Assembly: GCA_002102225.1 (NCBI GenBank)
Contig: LQPB01000058.1
Location: 124,001 to 188,000 of the forward strand
Source of the DNA: Mycobacterium interjectum
Lineage (GTDB): Bacteria; Actinomycetota; Actinomycetes; Mycobacteriales; Mycobacteriaceae
DNA length: 64,000 nucleotides
Direction: 5' to 3'
Every line of letters begins with the position of its first letter. The first letter of the stretch is position 1. Under the pieces are notes generated by a model that was not told where the DNA came from, made no database searches, and saw only the letters and a program-made list of their open reading frames with translations. Shown here one piece after another: positions 47,938 through 60,700 of the stretch. Both the position numbers and the translations under genes were made by a program.

Positions 47938-49179
47938 ATGACCGTCGACATCGCAGCACCTAGCGTCTTCGACGCCGGACTTCCGACGTTGCACTACGAC
48001 ATCACCGAGACCGTGCACGACGTCGCCCCACGGATCCGCGAGGTGCGAAGACAGTCAGCGATCGCCATCGGGCCCTTAGGACCCGAGGTGCTCGGCTACG
48101 AGCTGGCGCGCGGGATACTTCGGGACCCCCGATTCGTGTTCCCGCCCGGTCTACACATGACGGCTCGCGGGATAACGTCCGGTCCGCTTTACGACAGGGT
48201 GCTCGGCACCATCCTGGGCATGGACGGGGACGAACATCGGCGACTACGCGGCCTCGTATCCAAAGCCTTTACGCCACGCGCGTCAGCGCGCATGGAACAC
48301 ACCATCGACACGGTGATCAATGGCTTGATCGATCAGGCCGCCAATGCCGGCCGGTGTGATTTCGTCGGCGGCATAGCCCGGCCCTACCCGATCCCGATCA
48401 TCTGCGCGTTGCTGGGTGCACCTCCCCAAGACTGGGAACGGTTTTCGCTCTGGGCGGAGGACATCTTCAAGATCGTCAGGTTGGACTCCAACCTTATCGA
48501 CGAGCAGGACACAGTTATGCGGGCATGGGACGAATTCGACGCCTACATCGATGACATGATCGCCGAACGGCGTAGCCGGTTGACCGACGATTTGATCTCC
48601 GAGTTGATCCGCGCGCAGGACGACCGCGACCGACTCAGCAACGTGGAGATGCGGATGCTGGCATTCAGCATCCTGAGCGCCGGCACCGACACCACCCGTA
48701 ATCAACTGGCCGCGTCCATGCATGTGCTGTGTGACCATCCCGACCAATTTGCGTTGCTCCGCGACAATCCCGGCCTCGCGATGCGGGCCGTCGAAGAGTG
48801 CATGCGCCATTCGCCGGCGGTATGTACCACCCTTCGCACCGTCCTCGACGATGTCACCTTTGCCGGTTACACCTTTCCGGCGGGCAGCTTCATTTCGGTG
48901 AATACCTTTGCGGCCAATTGCGATCCACTGATCTATCCCAACCCCGACCGATTCGACATCTCCCGAGAGGAACCGCCACCGATCTTGACCTTCGGCGGGG
49001 GCGCCCACTATTGCCTCGGGGCCAATCTCGCCCGAGTGGAGCTTGCCGGCGCCCTCAAAATCCTGTCCCGGCGCATATCCAGCCCGCGCCGCGTCACCGA
49101 GTCACGCTGGAAACCGATGCTGGGGCTGAGCGGACCGCTTAGTCTCGACATCGAATTCGATGCCGTCGCCAAGTCCTAA
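47938..49179 (+). CDS. Cytochrome P450
   Basis: 413 residues. I-helix AGTDTTRN (about residue 245), ExxR in EECMRH, and heme loop FGGGAHYCLGANLAR with the Cys near residue 359. Soluble type. It is the last gene of the plus-strand operon and overlaps the convergent Rv2047c-like gene by four bases (CTAA, 49176-49179). It probably hydroxylates an intermediate of the same pathway as the membrane proteins. It shares low overall similarity with the P450 at 34819 and is not a recent duplicate. Confidence 0.92.
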   Translation: MTVDIAAPSVFDAGLPTLHYDITETVHDVAPRIREVRRQSAIAIGPLGPEVLGYELARGILRDPRFVFPPGLHMTARGITSGPLYDRVLGTILGMDGDEHRRLRGLVSKAFTPRASARMEHTIDTVINGLIDQAANAGRCDFVGGIARPYPIPIICALLGAPPQDWERFSLWAEDIFKIVRLDSNLIDEQDTVMRAWDEFDAYIDDMIAERRSRLTDDLISELIRAQDDRDRLSNVEMRMLAFSILSAGTDTTRNQLAASMHVLCDHPDQFALLRDNPGLAMRAVEECMRHSPAVCTTLRTVLDDVTFAGYTFPAGSFISVNTFAANCDPLIYPNPDRFDISREEPPPILTFGGGAHYCLGANLARVELAGALKILSRRISSPRRVTESRWKPMLGLSGPLSLDIEFDAVAKS

Positions 49180-51767
49180 CTGTCCGCGGCAAGTTCAAGT
49201 ACCTGGATCTTCCCGGTCATCCCGTCGACCTCGACGAGGGCGCCCGGCGGCAACGATCTCGTCGCCCCCTGGACGTCCACCACGCAGGGGAAACCGAACT
49301 CGCGAGCCACCACCGCCGCGTGCGACATCGGGCCGCCCAGCTCGGTCACCACGGCCGCGGCGTAGCAGAACGCGGCGGTGTAGCCGACGTCGGTGACCTC
49401 GGCGACGAGGATCTCGCCGGGTTGCAGGTCGTCGATCGTCTCGGGCCGCACGATCCGCACCCGGCCACGCACCCGCCCCCCGCAGACACCCACCCCGCGC
49501 AGGCTATCCCCGCCACCCAGCGTCGGCGCCGAACTCTCCGACGGCTGCCAGCTGCCGCTGAACACCGTCGGCGGAACGACACCGGCCAGCCGGCGCTGTT
49601 CGGAGCGACGCTCGGCCACCAGCTTCGCGGCGTCCGGTGGGAGACCGTCGAGTTCGTCGACCAGGAGAAAGAACACATCGTCGGCGCTTTCGAAGACCGC
49701 GGCGTCCACCAACCGGCGGCCGTACTCCCGCAGCAGGCCACGCAGCACCCAGTTGGCCCGCACCACTTTGTCGCGCCGCATTTCGCGGTCCCGCAACTGG
49801 CGCACCGCCAGGGCCGCAACCGCCTTGGCGCGCAACGGAATCGCCGGGTGCACCGGTTGCGGCGCGGCCGCGGCGCTGAGCGTCTTGGTCACCATGCGCA
49901 CCAGCAACTCCGGATCGTCGGCGTAACTCGTCGACAACATCTCGAGCTCCGCCGGGCCGCGATGGCCGATCAGCGCCAGCTCGGCGAGCACGGCGGCGTG
50001 AAACTCGGGCGCGTCGACGGCCAGCTTGCCGATGCGCTCCCCCGGCTCGGCGAGCACGCGCACCACGTTCGGGTCGCGTTGAGCCGCGGATACCAGCCGT
50101 TGCATCGCCTCCACCGAGCGGGCGCTGACCAGTTCGGGACCGGCCGACGGAGCGGTGTCGCGCCCGCACAGGCCGCGCAACAACACGTTGTACGCCGCGC
50201 ACAGCAGGAACGACCCCGCCGCCAGCACCCAGCCGTGCACCACATGGTCGCGCGCCAACAGGATCAGGCTGAGCAGCCGGCGATCGTCGAGTTCGGTGAG
50301 GTCAGCGCCGGCGAGCCGCTCCAACCGATCGACGTCCGCGACGAAGGCCTGCGTGTCCCCGGCCGAACCGGCGCTCAGCCCCACCAGGTTGACGCCGAAC
50401 ACCCCGATGTTGCGGAGCGTGCGCAATTGCCGTCGGATGCCGCCGGATTCGAGCGGTGGACGGTTCTCACCGAAGACCGGCAGGGACGCCATGCTCGGGC
50501 CGAAGAACCCACTGTTGCTGACCACCGTCGCGGGCTTGATGAAGGGCACCGTCTCGGCCATAAAATGCGCCGTCGTGATGGCGCCGTAGAGCCGGTGGGC
50601 GAATACCGCGACCATGCGCATGGCGATCTCGCGTTGGATCATCCCCCCCGGCCGCAGCCGCTCGGCGACGCACACGGCGCTGGCCCGCAGCCCGCGCACC
50701 GTCGCCGACGCCGATGACGGCGAGAACGGACCCGGCAGCGCCTCCGACAAGTTGGTCGCCAGGAACGTCGGGAATCGCGGGTCTATCGGCGTATCGAACT
50801 CGCCGTTGAGCCCGTCCGGACCGGCCAGCGCCGGCGCCACGCCGTCCCGCGCGGGCGCGTCGACGGCGGGCAGATCCTGGATGTGGGCGAGGCGCCATGG
50901 CAGCGAAATCACCCGCTTGCCCAGCGTGACCCGCCCGCGCACCGCCAGCGCCAGGTCTTCGACGCATTCGCCGGAGTTCCACGCCGGTTGATATCCCCAT
51001 TCGTTCTGCAGCCGTGAGGTATCCATCAACGGCGCGGTGCGCACCAGTTCCAGTTCGGCGAACGACGGCAAGCGCGGCCCGCGCAGTGGCACGATGCGAC
51101 GCCCGAGAGCGGCGGCGATATCCCGGAACGTCGGCGCGCCGGGTGCGGCGAGATTGACGAGGCCGCCGGGGATCTCGGCGTCAACGACCGCGCGGGTGAG
51201 CAGCCGGAGGGCGTCGTCGAGATGGACCAGCTGCACGCGGTGATTCGAGGCTCTGTCGGGATAGACCGGCAGCGCCAGCGCCCGGCGCACCCAATTGTCG
51301 ACGCCGCGACCGACGATGAGCGCGCAGCGGATCGCCACCGATTCGACGTCGGCGCCCCCCAGCAACTCTTCGATGCGGGCCTGGTGCAGGCCGTCGGCGG
51401 AGATCGGGTTCGGCGTGGCGGACTCGGCATTCCGGGCGTCTCCGCCGCCGTAGACGTGTGCCGACGACGGGAAAACGATGCGCCGGGTGCCGCTTCCGGC
51501 GATCGCCTCCAAGACGTTGAGCGTGCCGCCGATGTTGACCTGCTCGTTGCCCCTGGCCCAGGCGCAATGCGCGACGACGTCGGCACCGGCGAGGGCGCGC
51601 CCGACCGCGGCGGTGTCGCGGATGTCCGTTACGACGAATTCGGCCGCGCTCGGCCAACTTTCGGGTCTGCGCCGCGCGACGCCGACGACGTCGTGGCCCT
51701 GGGTGAGCAACCGGGCGGCGAGGCCGCGGCCGAGCACGCCGCTGGCCCCGGTGACCGCGACTCTCAC
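49176..51767 (-). CDS. Epimerase-PEP mobile domain fusion (Rv2047c counterpart)
   Basis: 863 residues. The N-terminal domain (about 1-300) is an NAD-dependent epimerase/dehydratase: VTGASGVLGRGLAARL, then the FPSSAHVYGGG segment where family members have the catalytic Tyr. A helical middle part (about 340-720) is not assigned. The C-terminal domain (about 770-860) is the phosphohistidine swivel domain of PEP-utilising enzymes (GGPMSHAAVVAREFGFPCVVD with the transferable His). The ATP-grasp partner domain expected for a PEP synthase is not visible. The order next to pks12 and length agree with Rv2047c (854 residues) as I remember it. It follows pks12 by 22 bp on the same strand, so it may serve mycoketide metabolism. 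Confidence 0.85.
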   Translation of the reverse strand: MRVAVTGASGVLGRGLAARLLTQGHDVVGVARRRPESWPSAAEFVVTDIRDTAAVGRALAGADVVAHCAWARGNEQVNIGGTLNVLEAIAGSGTRRIVFPSSAHVYGGGDARNAESATPNPISADGLHQARIEELLGGADVESVAIRCALIVGRGVDNWVRRALALPVYPDRASNHRVQLVHLDDALRLLTRAVVDAEIPGGLVNLAAPGAPTFRDIAAALGRRIVPLRGPRLPSFAELELVRTAPLMDTSRLQNEWGYQPAWNSGECVEDLALAVRGRVTLGKRVISLPWRLAHIQDLPAVDAPARDGVAPALAGPDGLNGEFDTPIDPRFPTFLATNLSEALPGPFSPSSASATVRGLRASAVCVAERLRPGGMIQREIAMRMVAVFAHRLYGAITTAHFMAETVPFIKPATVVSNSGFFGPSMASLPVFGENRPPLESGGIRRQLRTLRNIGVFGVNLVGLSAGSAGDTQAFVADVDRLERLAGADLTELDDRRLLSLILLARDHVVHGWVLAAGSFLLCAAYNVLLRGLCGRDTAPSAGPELVSARSVEAMQRLVSAAQRDPNVVRVLAEPGERIGKLAVDAPEFHAAVLAELALIGHRGPAELEMLSTSYADDPELLVRMVTKTLSAAAAPQPVHPAIPLRAKAVAALAVRQLRDREMRRDKVVRANWVLRGLLREYGRRLVDAAVFESADDVFFLLVDELDGLPPDAAKLVAERRSEQRRLAGVVPPTVFSGSWQPSESSAPTLGGGDSLRGVGVCGGRVRGRVRIVRPETIDDLQPGEILVAEVTDVGYTAAFCYAAAVVTELGGPMSHAAVVAREFGFPCVVDVQGATRSLPPGALVEVDGMTGKIQVLELAADS

Positions 51768-51789
51768 GGACTGCTCATCCCGAACATGG

Positions 51790-54700
51790 CTACTCGTCGT
51801 CGTCCTCGTTCAGCAGCGCCGCGTTGACCAGCGCGTCGAGGTCCATGCCGGCGATGTCCGTTTCGGTGGTCGCCACGGGGACCGCGGGACCGCCGCTGTC
51901 GGCCTCGTTCGCCAAAGCGAGCAGCAGTTCGAGCACCCCCGCCTGGCGCAGGCGCTTGACCGGGATGGACGCCACGACACGCTGGATTTCGGCCTCTCCC
52001 GGCGCGACGGCCGGGCCCTGCTGCTCCGACGAACCCACGAGTTCGCGGTACATGTAGCCGGCCAGCGCGGCCGAGTTCGGATAGTCGAAGATCAGCGTCG
52101 GCGAAAGCGCTAGTCCCGTCGCGGATTTCAGCCGGTTTCGCATTTCGACGGCGGTCAGCGAGTCGAAGCCCAATTCCTGGAACGCCCGGTCCGGATGGAT
52201 GGACTCGGGGCTGGAGTTGCCCAGCACGGTGGCGATGTTGGACCGCACCAGGTCCAGCAGCACCTCCTGCTGCTCGTCTTCGGGCAGCCCCTCGAGGCGC
52301 TGCAGCAGAGCCGATTTCGACTTCGCCGCGGCCAGTGAGTCGTCCACCTGCCGTCGCGTCGGCGCGTTGATCAAATCGACGAACATGGGCGGCAACGTGC
52401 CGTTGTCGAACTTGACGCGCAGCGCCGCCAGGTCGATGTGGGCGGGCAACATGAACGGCTCGTCGACGATCAGGGCGGTGTCCATCAACTCCAGCGCCTC
52501 GTCGGAGGACATCGCGACGATCCCGTCCCGGCCGAATCGGGCGCGGTCGGCGGTGCCCAGCGCGCCGGTCATGGCGCTGGCCTGATCCCACAGACCCCAG
52601 GCCAGCGATATCGCCGGCAACCCCTGCTTGCGCCGGTGCAAGGCCAACCCGTCGAGGAAGGAGTTGGCCGCGGCGTAGTTGGCCTGACCGGACGCGCCCG
52701 CCAGCCCGGCCATCGACGAAAACAGCACGAACGCCGACACATCGAGGTCGCGGGTGAGCTCGTGCAGGTTCCACGCCGCGTCGACCTTGGCCCGCAGCAC
52801 CGCGTCGACGCGCTCCGGCGTCAGCGACGAGATGACCGCGTCGTCGAGGACCCCCGCCGCGTGGATCACTCCGGACAGCGGTTTTTGTACCGGGATATCG
52901 GCGAGCACCTTCGCGACGGCCTCGCGGTCCGCCGCGTCGCAGGCGATCACCTGCACCTGGGCGCCGGCGGCGGTCAGCTCGGTCACCAGCTCCGCGGCGC
53001 CCGGCGCGTCCAGCCCGCGCCGGCTGACCAGCACCAGGTTGCGCGCACCGTGCCGGGCCACGACGTGGCGCGCCAGTGCCGAACCCGCCATGCCGGTGGC
53101 GCCGGTGATCAGCACCGTGCCCGCCACCCACGCGTCCGGCATGGTCATCACGACCTTGCCGACGTGGCGGGCCTGGCTCAGGTACCGCAACGCCGCGGGT
53201 GCGCGGCGCACGTCAAACCTGGTGACCGGCAACGGTTGCAGCACGTCCTCGCCGAACAGCGCCACCAGCTCGTCGAGCAGCTGCGCGATGCGCTCCGGTC
53301 CGGCCTCGAAGAGATCGAAGGCGCGATAACGCACACCGGTGTGGTCGCGGGCGACGGACGCTGGATCGCGGATGTCCGTCTTGCCCATCTCCAAGAACAC
53401 CCCACCGGGGGCGACCAGCCGCAGGGAAGCGTCGACGAAATCGCCGGACAGCGAGTCGAGCACCAGGTCCACGCCTCGCCCACCGGTGACCGCGCGGAAC
53501 TTCTCCTCGAACTCCAGGCTGCGGGAGTCCGCGATGTGGTCGTCGTCAAAGCCCATGGCCCGCAGCGTGTCCCACTTGCCGCGGCTGGCCGTCGCGAACA
53601 CCTCCAGGCCAAGGTGGCGGGCCAGTTGCACGGCGGCCATGCCGACCCCACCGGCGGCGGCGTGCACCAGCACCCGTTGGCCGGGCCTCGCGCCCGCCAG
53701 GTCGACCAGCGCGTAGCGCGCCGTGGCGAACACGACCGAGGCCGTCGCGGCGGCGGTGTGCGACCATCCGGCCGGCACCTTGGCGAGGAGTCGCTGGTCG
53801 GTGGTGGCGATCGTCCCGGTGCCATCCGGGAAGAGGCCCATGACGCGGTCGCCGACGGCGAAACGCCCTCCGCCCGGCGCGATCTCGACCACGACACCGG
53901 AGCCCTCGATGCCCATGACCGCGTCGGGGTCGGGATAGAGACCCAGCGCGATCATCACATCGCGGAAGTTGGCGGCAATGGCCGACATGGCAACCCGCAC
54001 CTGACCGGGGCCCAGCGGAGCGTCGGCATCTCCGATCCGCTCCAGGCGCAGGTTCTCGATGGTGCCATAACTGCTCATGCCGAGCCGCCATGGGCCGTCC
54101 TCGGGCGGCACCAACAGGCCGCCGACGGCGCGGCTGCCGTGCACCCGCGCGGTGTAGACCGTCGCGTTGCGCAGCACAACCTGCGGCTCGGCCGCCGCCA
54201 GCACCGCGGCGACCGCGTCGGCATCCAGCGGAGCATCGGTGTCGACGAGCACGATTCGGCCCGGATGCTCGGTCTGCGCCGACCGCACCAGACCCCACAC
54301 CGCCGCGCCGGCCAGATCGGTGACGTCCTCTCCCGGCAACGCCATCGCGCCGCGCGTCGACACCACCAGCGTCCCCGCCCCGTCGCGGGCCAACCACGAC
54401 TGCAGCACCGGCAGCACCGCGCGAGTGGCCGCGTACACCTCCGTCACGACGTCACCGGCCACCGGCGCCGACTCGAACACCACCGCGGTCCGTTCGGCCT
54501 CCGCACCGTCCGGCTCCGCTGTCCCCCAGGCCGATACCGCGACCGGCTGCACCGCGGTCAGCGGCTGGGCCGACCAGATGACCTCGAAGAGCCGGTCCGG
54601 CCCCGAGCTCGACACGGCCGCCAGCAGCTGCTGGTCGGTGACCGGCCGGGCGACCATCGATGCCACCGAGAGCACCGGCAGCCCCAGCCCGTCGGCCAGC

Positions 54701-57700
54701 TCGATCGACACGGCCGACGGGCCCACCGGCACGATCCGCGCCCGCGCCGCCGTCGCGCCGGCGGCATGCAGCGACACCTGCTGCCAGGAGAACGGCACCA
54801 GCATCGAACCCGCCGCGAGCTCACCCTCGTCGGACGCCAGGATCACCGCGTGCAGTGCGGCGTCGAGCATCGCGGGGTGGACCCCGAACCCGGCCACCGA
54901 CACTCCGGCGTCCTCGGGCAGCTCCACCTCCGCGAACACTTCGTCGCCGCGGCGCCACATCGACCTCAGGCCGCGGAATGCGGGCCCGTAGCCGTAGCCG
55001 CGTTCGGCCAGTTGCTCGTAGCCGTCGCCGATGTCCACCGGGACGGCACCCACCGGTGGCCACGCCGACAGGTCCGCGCCCGGCTGCACCGACCCCGCCC
55101 GCAGGACGCCCTCGGCGTGCAGCGACCAGCCAGACCCCGCCTCCGCCCGCGAGAACACCGACACCGCGCGGGCACCCGCATCGTCCGGGCCGCCGACGAC
55201 CACCTGAACCGCGACGGAGCCGGCGGCCGGCAATACCAGGGGCGCAGCCAAATTCAGCTCGTCGACTATTCCGCAGCCCACCTCGTCGCCGGCGCGGATC
55301 GCCAGCTCGACAAATCCCGCACCGGGGAACAGCACCACACCACCGACGGCGTGATCGTTGAGCCAGCCCTGCGCGGTGGGCGACAATCGGCCGGTCAGCA
55401 CCACGCCGCCGGAGGCCGGCAGCTCGACCACCGCGCGCAACAAGGCGTGTTCGCCGGCGGCCAGCCCCAGCCCGGCGGCGTCGGCCGGGGCGCCGTCGCC
55501 GGATAGCCAAAAGCGCCGCCGTTCAAAGGCGTACGTGGGCAACTCGACGAACCCGCCGGTCCCCAGTGCGGCGCGCCAGTCGACGTCCATCCCTGCGACG
55601 AATCCTTGCGCGACGGCGTTGGTCAGTGTCGCCGGCTCCGGGCGGTCCTTGCGCAGCGCCGACATGGTGATGACGGGGGTGTCCGGGAGCGATTCCTCGA
55701 TCGCCGCGGTCAGCCCACCGCCCGGGCCGACCTCGAGGAAACGGTTGGCGCCGACCGAGTGCACGAAACGCACGCTGTCGGCGAATCGCACCGCCTCCCG
55801 GACGTGCCGCTTCCAGTACGCCGGCGAGGCGAAGTCGTCGCCCGCCAGCTGCCCGGTGACGTTCGAGACGATCGGGATGGTGGGCTTGCCGACGGTCAGT
55901 CCCGCCGCGACGGTGCCGAATTCGTCGATCATCGGGTCCATCAACGGGGAGTGGAAGGCGTGGGACACGGCGAGTTGGTGCACGCGGCGCCCGTCGGCGC
56001 GGAGCCGATCGGCGACCGCGGCCGCCGCCTCCTGCGCGCCCGAAATCACCACCGAGGCCGGGCCGTTGACCGCCGCGATATCCACGCCGGGGGGCAGCAG
56101 CGGCCGCACCTCCTCTTCGGTGGCCTGCACGGCGATCATCGCCCCGCCCGCCGGCAGCGCCTGCATGAACCGGCCCCGGGCGGCGACCAGGACGGCCGCG
56201 TTCCGCAGCGACAGCACGCCCGCGACGTGGGCGGCGGAGATCTCACCGATCGAGTGGCCCAGCACGAAGTCGGGCCGCACCCCCCAGGATTCGAGCAGCC
56301 GGAACAGGGCGACTTCCACGGCGAACAAGGCCGGTTGCGCGAATTCGGTGCTGTTGAGCAGGCTTTCGTCGCGGCCCCACACGACGTCCCGCAGCGGCCG
56401 CAACAGGTGCTGGTCCAGTTCGGCCAGCACGGCGTCGAACGCGTCGGCGAAGACCGGGTATGCGGCGTACAACCCCGTGCCCATGCCCAGCATCTGGGCC
56501 CCCTGGCCGGGGAAGACGAAGACCGTCTTGCCGGGCGTCGCCGTGCCCTGGACGACGGCGGGGGCCTCGCCGGCGGCCAGCCCGTCGAGGCCGTTCAGCA
56601 ATTGTTCGCGGCCGGCACCGACGACCACGGCCCGATGCTCGAAGTTGGAGCGGCCCGCCAGCGACCACGCGACGTCGGCGACGTCGAGCTCGCTGTGCCG
56701 GCGTAGGTGTCCGGCGAGCCGAGCGGCCTGAGAGCTCAACGCCGGCAATGACTTTGCCGAGATCGCCCACGGCACCACCGGTAGGTCGGGCCGTTGAGCG
56801 GCGGGCGCCGCCTCGAGGGGGGCCGCCTCGATGATCACGTGGGCGTTGGTGCCGCTGATGCCGAAGGACGAAACGCCGGCGCGGCGCGCGCGGGTGGCCG
56901 GCCAGGGTTGGGCCTCGGTCAGCAACGACACCGAGCCCACCGACCAATCCACGTGCGGGCTGGGCTCGTCGACATGCAGTGTGGCGGGCAGCAGTTCGTG
57001 GCGCATCGCCAGGACCATCTTGATGACCCCGGCGACGCCCGCGGCGGCCTGCGTGTGACCCATGTTCGACTTGATCGACCCCAGCCGCAGCGGCTCACCG
57101 CGATCCTGGCCGTAGGTCGCCAACAACGCCTGCGCCTCGATGGGATCGCCCAAAGTCGTTCCGGTGCCGTGGCCCTCGACCGCGTCGACCTCGGCCGCGG
57201 ACAACCCCGCGTTGGCAAGCGCGGCGCGCACCACCCGCTGCTGCGAGGGACCGTTGGGGGCGGTCAACCCGTTGGAGGCGCCGTCCTGGTTGATCGCCGA
57301 ACCCCGCAGCAGGGCCAGCACGGGATGGCCGAGCCGCTGCGCGTCCGACAACCGCTCCACCACCAGCATGCCGCCGCCCTCGGAGAATCCGGTGCCGTCG
57401 GCCGCGCCCGCGTAGGCCTTGCACCGGCCATCCGCCGACAACCCGCGCATCCGGCTGAACTCCACGAAGATGTCGGGCGTGGCGTTGACCGTGACCCCGC
57501 CCGCCAGGGCCAGGTCGCATTCGCCCGAACGGAGCGATTGCGCCGCCATGTGCAACGCCACCAACGACGACGAGCACGCCGTGTCCACCGAGACCGCGGG
57601 GCCCTCCAGCCCCAGCGCATACGAAATACGGCCCGACGCCACGCTCGACGACTGCCCGGTCAGCCGGAAGCCCTCCGCGGCCGGCGCGGCGCCGATGCCG

Positions 57701-60700
57701 TAGCCCTGCGTGTACACCCCGGCGAATACGCCGGTGGCGCTGCCGCGCAGGCGGCCGGGCTCAATTCCCGCGCGCTCCAAGGCTTCCCAGGACAGCTCGA
57801 GGAACAGCCGTTGCTGCGGATCCATGGCCAGCGCCTCGGTCGGAGCGATGCCGAAGAAGGCCGGATCGAAATCGGCGACGCTGTCCACGAAGCCACCGGT
57901 GTGGGTGTAGCAGGTGCCGGGAACGTCGGGGTCGGGGTTGTACAGTCCGGCCAGGTCCCAACCGCGATCGCTCGGGAATTCGGAGAGCACGTCGCGACCC
58001 TCGGTGAGCATGTCCCACAGGTCGTCGGGGGTATTCACCCCGCCCGGATAGCGACACGACATGCCGACGATCGCGATGGGATCGTCGCCGGTGGCACGAA
58101 TCACGGGGGCCTGCTTGATTTCCTGCGGCACCCCGGCGAGTTCGGTGCGCATGTAGCTGGCCAGGCCGTTGGGCGTCGGGTAGTCGAAGATGAGCGTCGG
58201 CGACAGGGCCAACCCGGTCGCGGTTTTGAGCCGGTTGCGCATTTCGACCGCGGTCAGCGAATCAAAGCCCAACTCCTGGAACGCCTTGTCCGGGTCGATC
58301 GCTTCCGCGCTGGTGTTGCCCAGCACCGTGGCGATGTGCGAGCGCACCAGGTCCAGCAATACGGCCTGCTGCTCGGCCTCCGGCAGCCCCTGCAGGCGTT
58401 GCGCGAGAGCCGATTTCGACTTCGCGGCGGCCAGCGTGTCATCGACCCGGCGCCGGGTCGGAGCGCTGAGCAGATCGGCGAACATGGGCGGTACCGCGAC
58501 GGCGTGGGCGCGCAGCGCGCCGAGATCGATGCGGGCGGGCGCCAGGAACGGTTCGTCGACGATCAACGCGGTGTCGAACAATTCCATCGCCTCGGCCGAG
58601 GACAGCGCCAGGATTCCGTCGCGGCCGAGCCGGGCGAGGTCGGCGGCGTCCAGCTCACCGGTCATGGCGCTGGCTTGATCCCACAGCCCCCACGCCAGCG
58701 AGATCGCGGGCAGCCCGTGTGCCCGCCGATGCGCGGCCAGCCCATCCAGGAACGAGTTGGCGGCCGCGTAGTTGCCCTGGCCCGACGAACCCACCAGCCC
58801 GGCCATCGACGAAAACATCACGAACGCCGACAGATTCAGGTCACGGGTCAATTCGTGCAGGTTCCACGCCGCGTCGACCTTGGCCCGCAACACCTCGTCG
58901 ACGCGCTCCGGCGTCAGCGAGGTGACCATGGCGTCGTCCAGCACGCCGGCGGCATGGATGACGCCCGAGAGCGGCCGTTGCGTCGTGATGTCGGCGATCA
59001 CCGCCGCCAGCGCGACCCGGTCGGCCGCATCGCACGCGACCGCCCGCACCCGGGCCCCGGCCGCCTCCAGCTCGGCGAGCAGTTCGGCGGCGCCGGGCGC
59101 GTCCGCGCCCCGGCGGCTCAGCAGCGCCAGGTCCCGAACGCCGTGGTGCGCCACCAGATGACGGGCCAGTGTCGAACCGGCCATCCCGGTTCCGCCGGTG
59201 ATCAGCACGGTGCCGCCGGCCAGCCCGGCACCCGGCCCAGTGGGCACGGTCATGACGACCTTGCCGATGTGGCGGGCCTGGCTCAGGTAGCGCAACGCGG
59301 TGCGCGCGCGCCGAATGTCAAACGTCGTGACCGGCAACGGCTTGAGGATCCCGGCGTCGAACAGGCCGGCCAGCTCCAGCATCCACTCGTGCATCCGCGG
59401 GCGGCCGGGCTCGAACAGGTCGAAGGCCCGGTAGCGCACTCCCGGGTATTCCTGGGCGACGGCACCGGGGTCGCGGATGTCGGTCTTGCCCATCTCCAGG
59501 AACGTGCCGCCGGGGGCGACCAGCCGCAGTGAGGCGTCGACGAATTCGCCGGCCAGCGAGTCCAGCACCACATCCATCCCGGCCGCCCCGGTCCTGCCCG
59601 TGACCGCCCGGAACTTGTCCTCGAACTCAAGGCTGCGGGAATCCGCGATGTGGTCGTCGTCAAAGCCCATGGCCCGCAGGGTGTCCCACTTGCCGCGGCT
59701 GGCGGTCGCGAACACCTCCAGGCCCAGATGGCGCGCCAGCTGAACCGCCGCCATGCCCACGCCACCGGCGGCGGCGTGCACCAGCACCCGCTGTCCCGGC
59801 TTGACATCGGCCAGGTGGATAAACGCCATGTACGCGGTGGTGAAGACCGCCGAGATGCCGGCGGCTTCGGCGTAGGTCCAGTCGGCCGGCATCGGCACCA
59901 ACAGCCGCACATCGCCGGGCACCACCGTGCCGCTGCCGTCCGGGAAAAATCCGTACACCGAGTCGCCGACCGCGAACTCGGTGACCCCGGGCCCGACCTC
60001 GACCACCACGCCGGCGCCTTCTCCGCCGAGCAGGGCCTCGTGGGTGAACATGCCCAGGGTGATCATGACGTCGCGGAAGTTGGTGGCGATGGCGCGCAGG
60101 GCCACCCGGACGTGGCCCGGTTCCAGCGGAGCGTCGGCGTTGGGAACCGGCTCCAGTTGCAGGTTTTCGAAGGTGCCCGCGGTGCTGATGCCGAGCCGCC
60201 AGGGCCGGTCCGCCGGAGGCGTCATGATCCCGTCGACCGCGCGGCTGCCCCGCACCCGCGCGCAATACGCCGCGCCGCCGCGCAGCACGATTTGCGGCTC
60301 GCCGACCGCCAGCGCGGTGGCTATCGCGCCCTCGTCCAGCGGCCCATCGGAATCCACCAGCACGAAGCGGCCGGGGTGCTCGGTCTGCGCCGAGCGCACC
60401 AACCCCCACACCGCCGCGCCCGCCACATCGGTGACGTCCTGCCCCGCCACGGCCACCGCGCCCCGGGTGGCGACCAGCAGCACCCCGGTGTCGCGCTCGG
60501 TCAACCATGACTGCACGGCGGCCAGCGCCAGGTGCGTGCGCTCATGCGCTCCCGCGACCGGATCATCGTCGGCCGCAATGGATTCGAACACTTCATGTGC
60601 GATCGGCTCGGCGTTGGTGAGGATCGTTGCCGGCGACCAGTTCACCTCGAACAACCGGTCCGGGCCCGCGCCGGACACCGCCGCGCGCAGTTGCTGCTCG

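Noticed and set aside
52438..55506. A 1022-residue plus-strand frame, and another at 56794-59532, opposite the PKS gene
   Set aside because: Antisense shadows of the PKS modules: composition is dominated by Arg, His, Gly and Gln, with no recognisable domain and no ribosome site.
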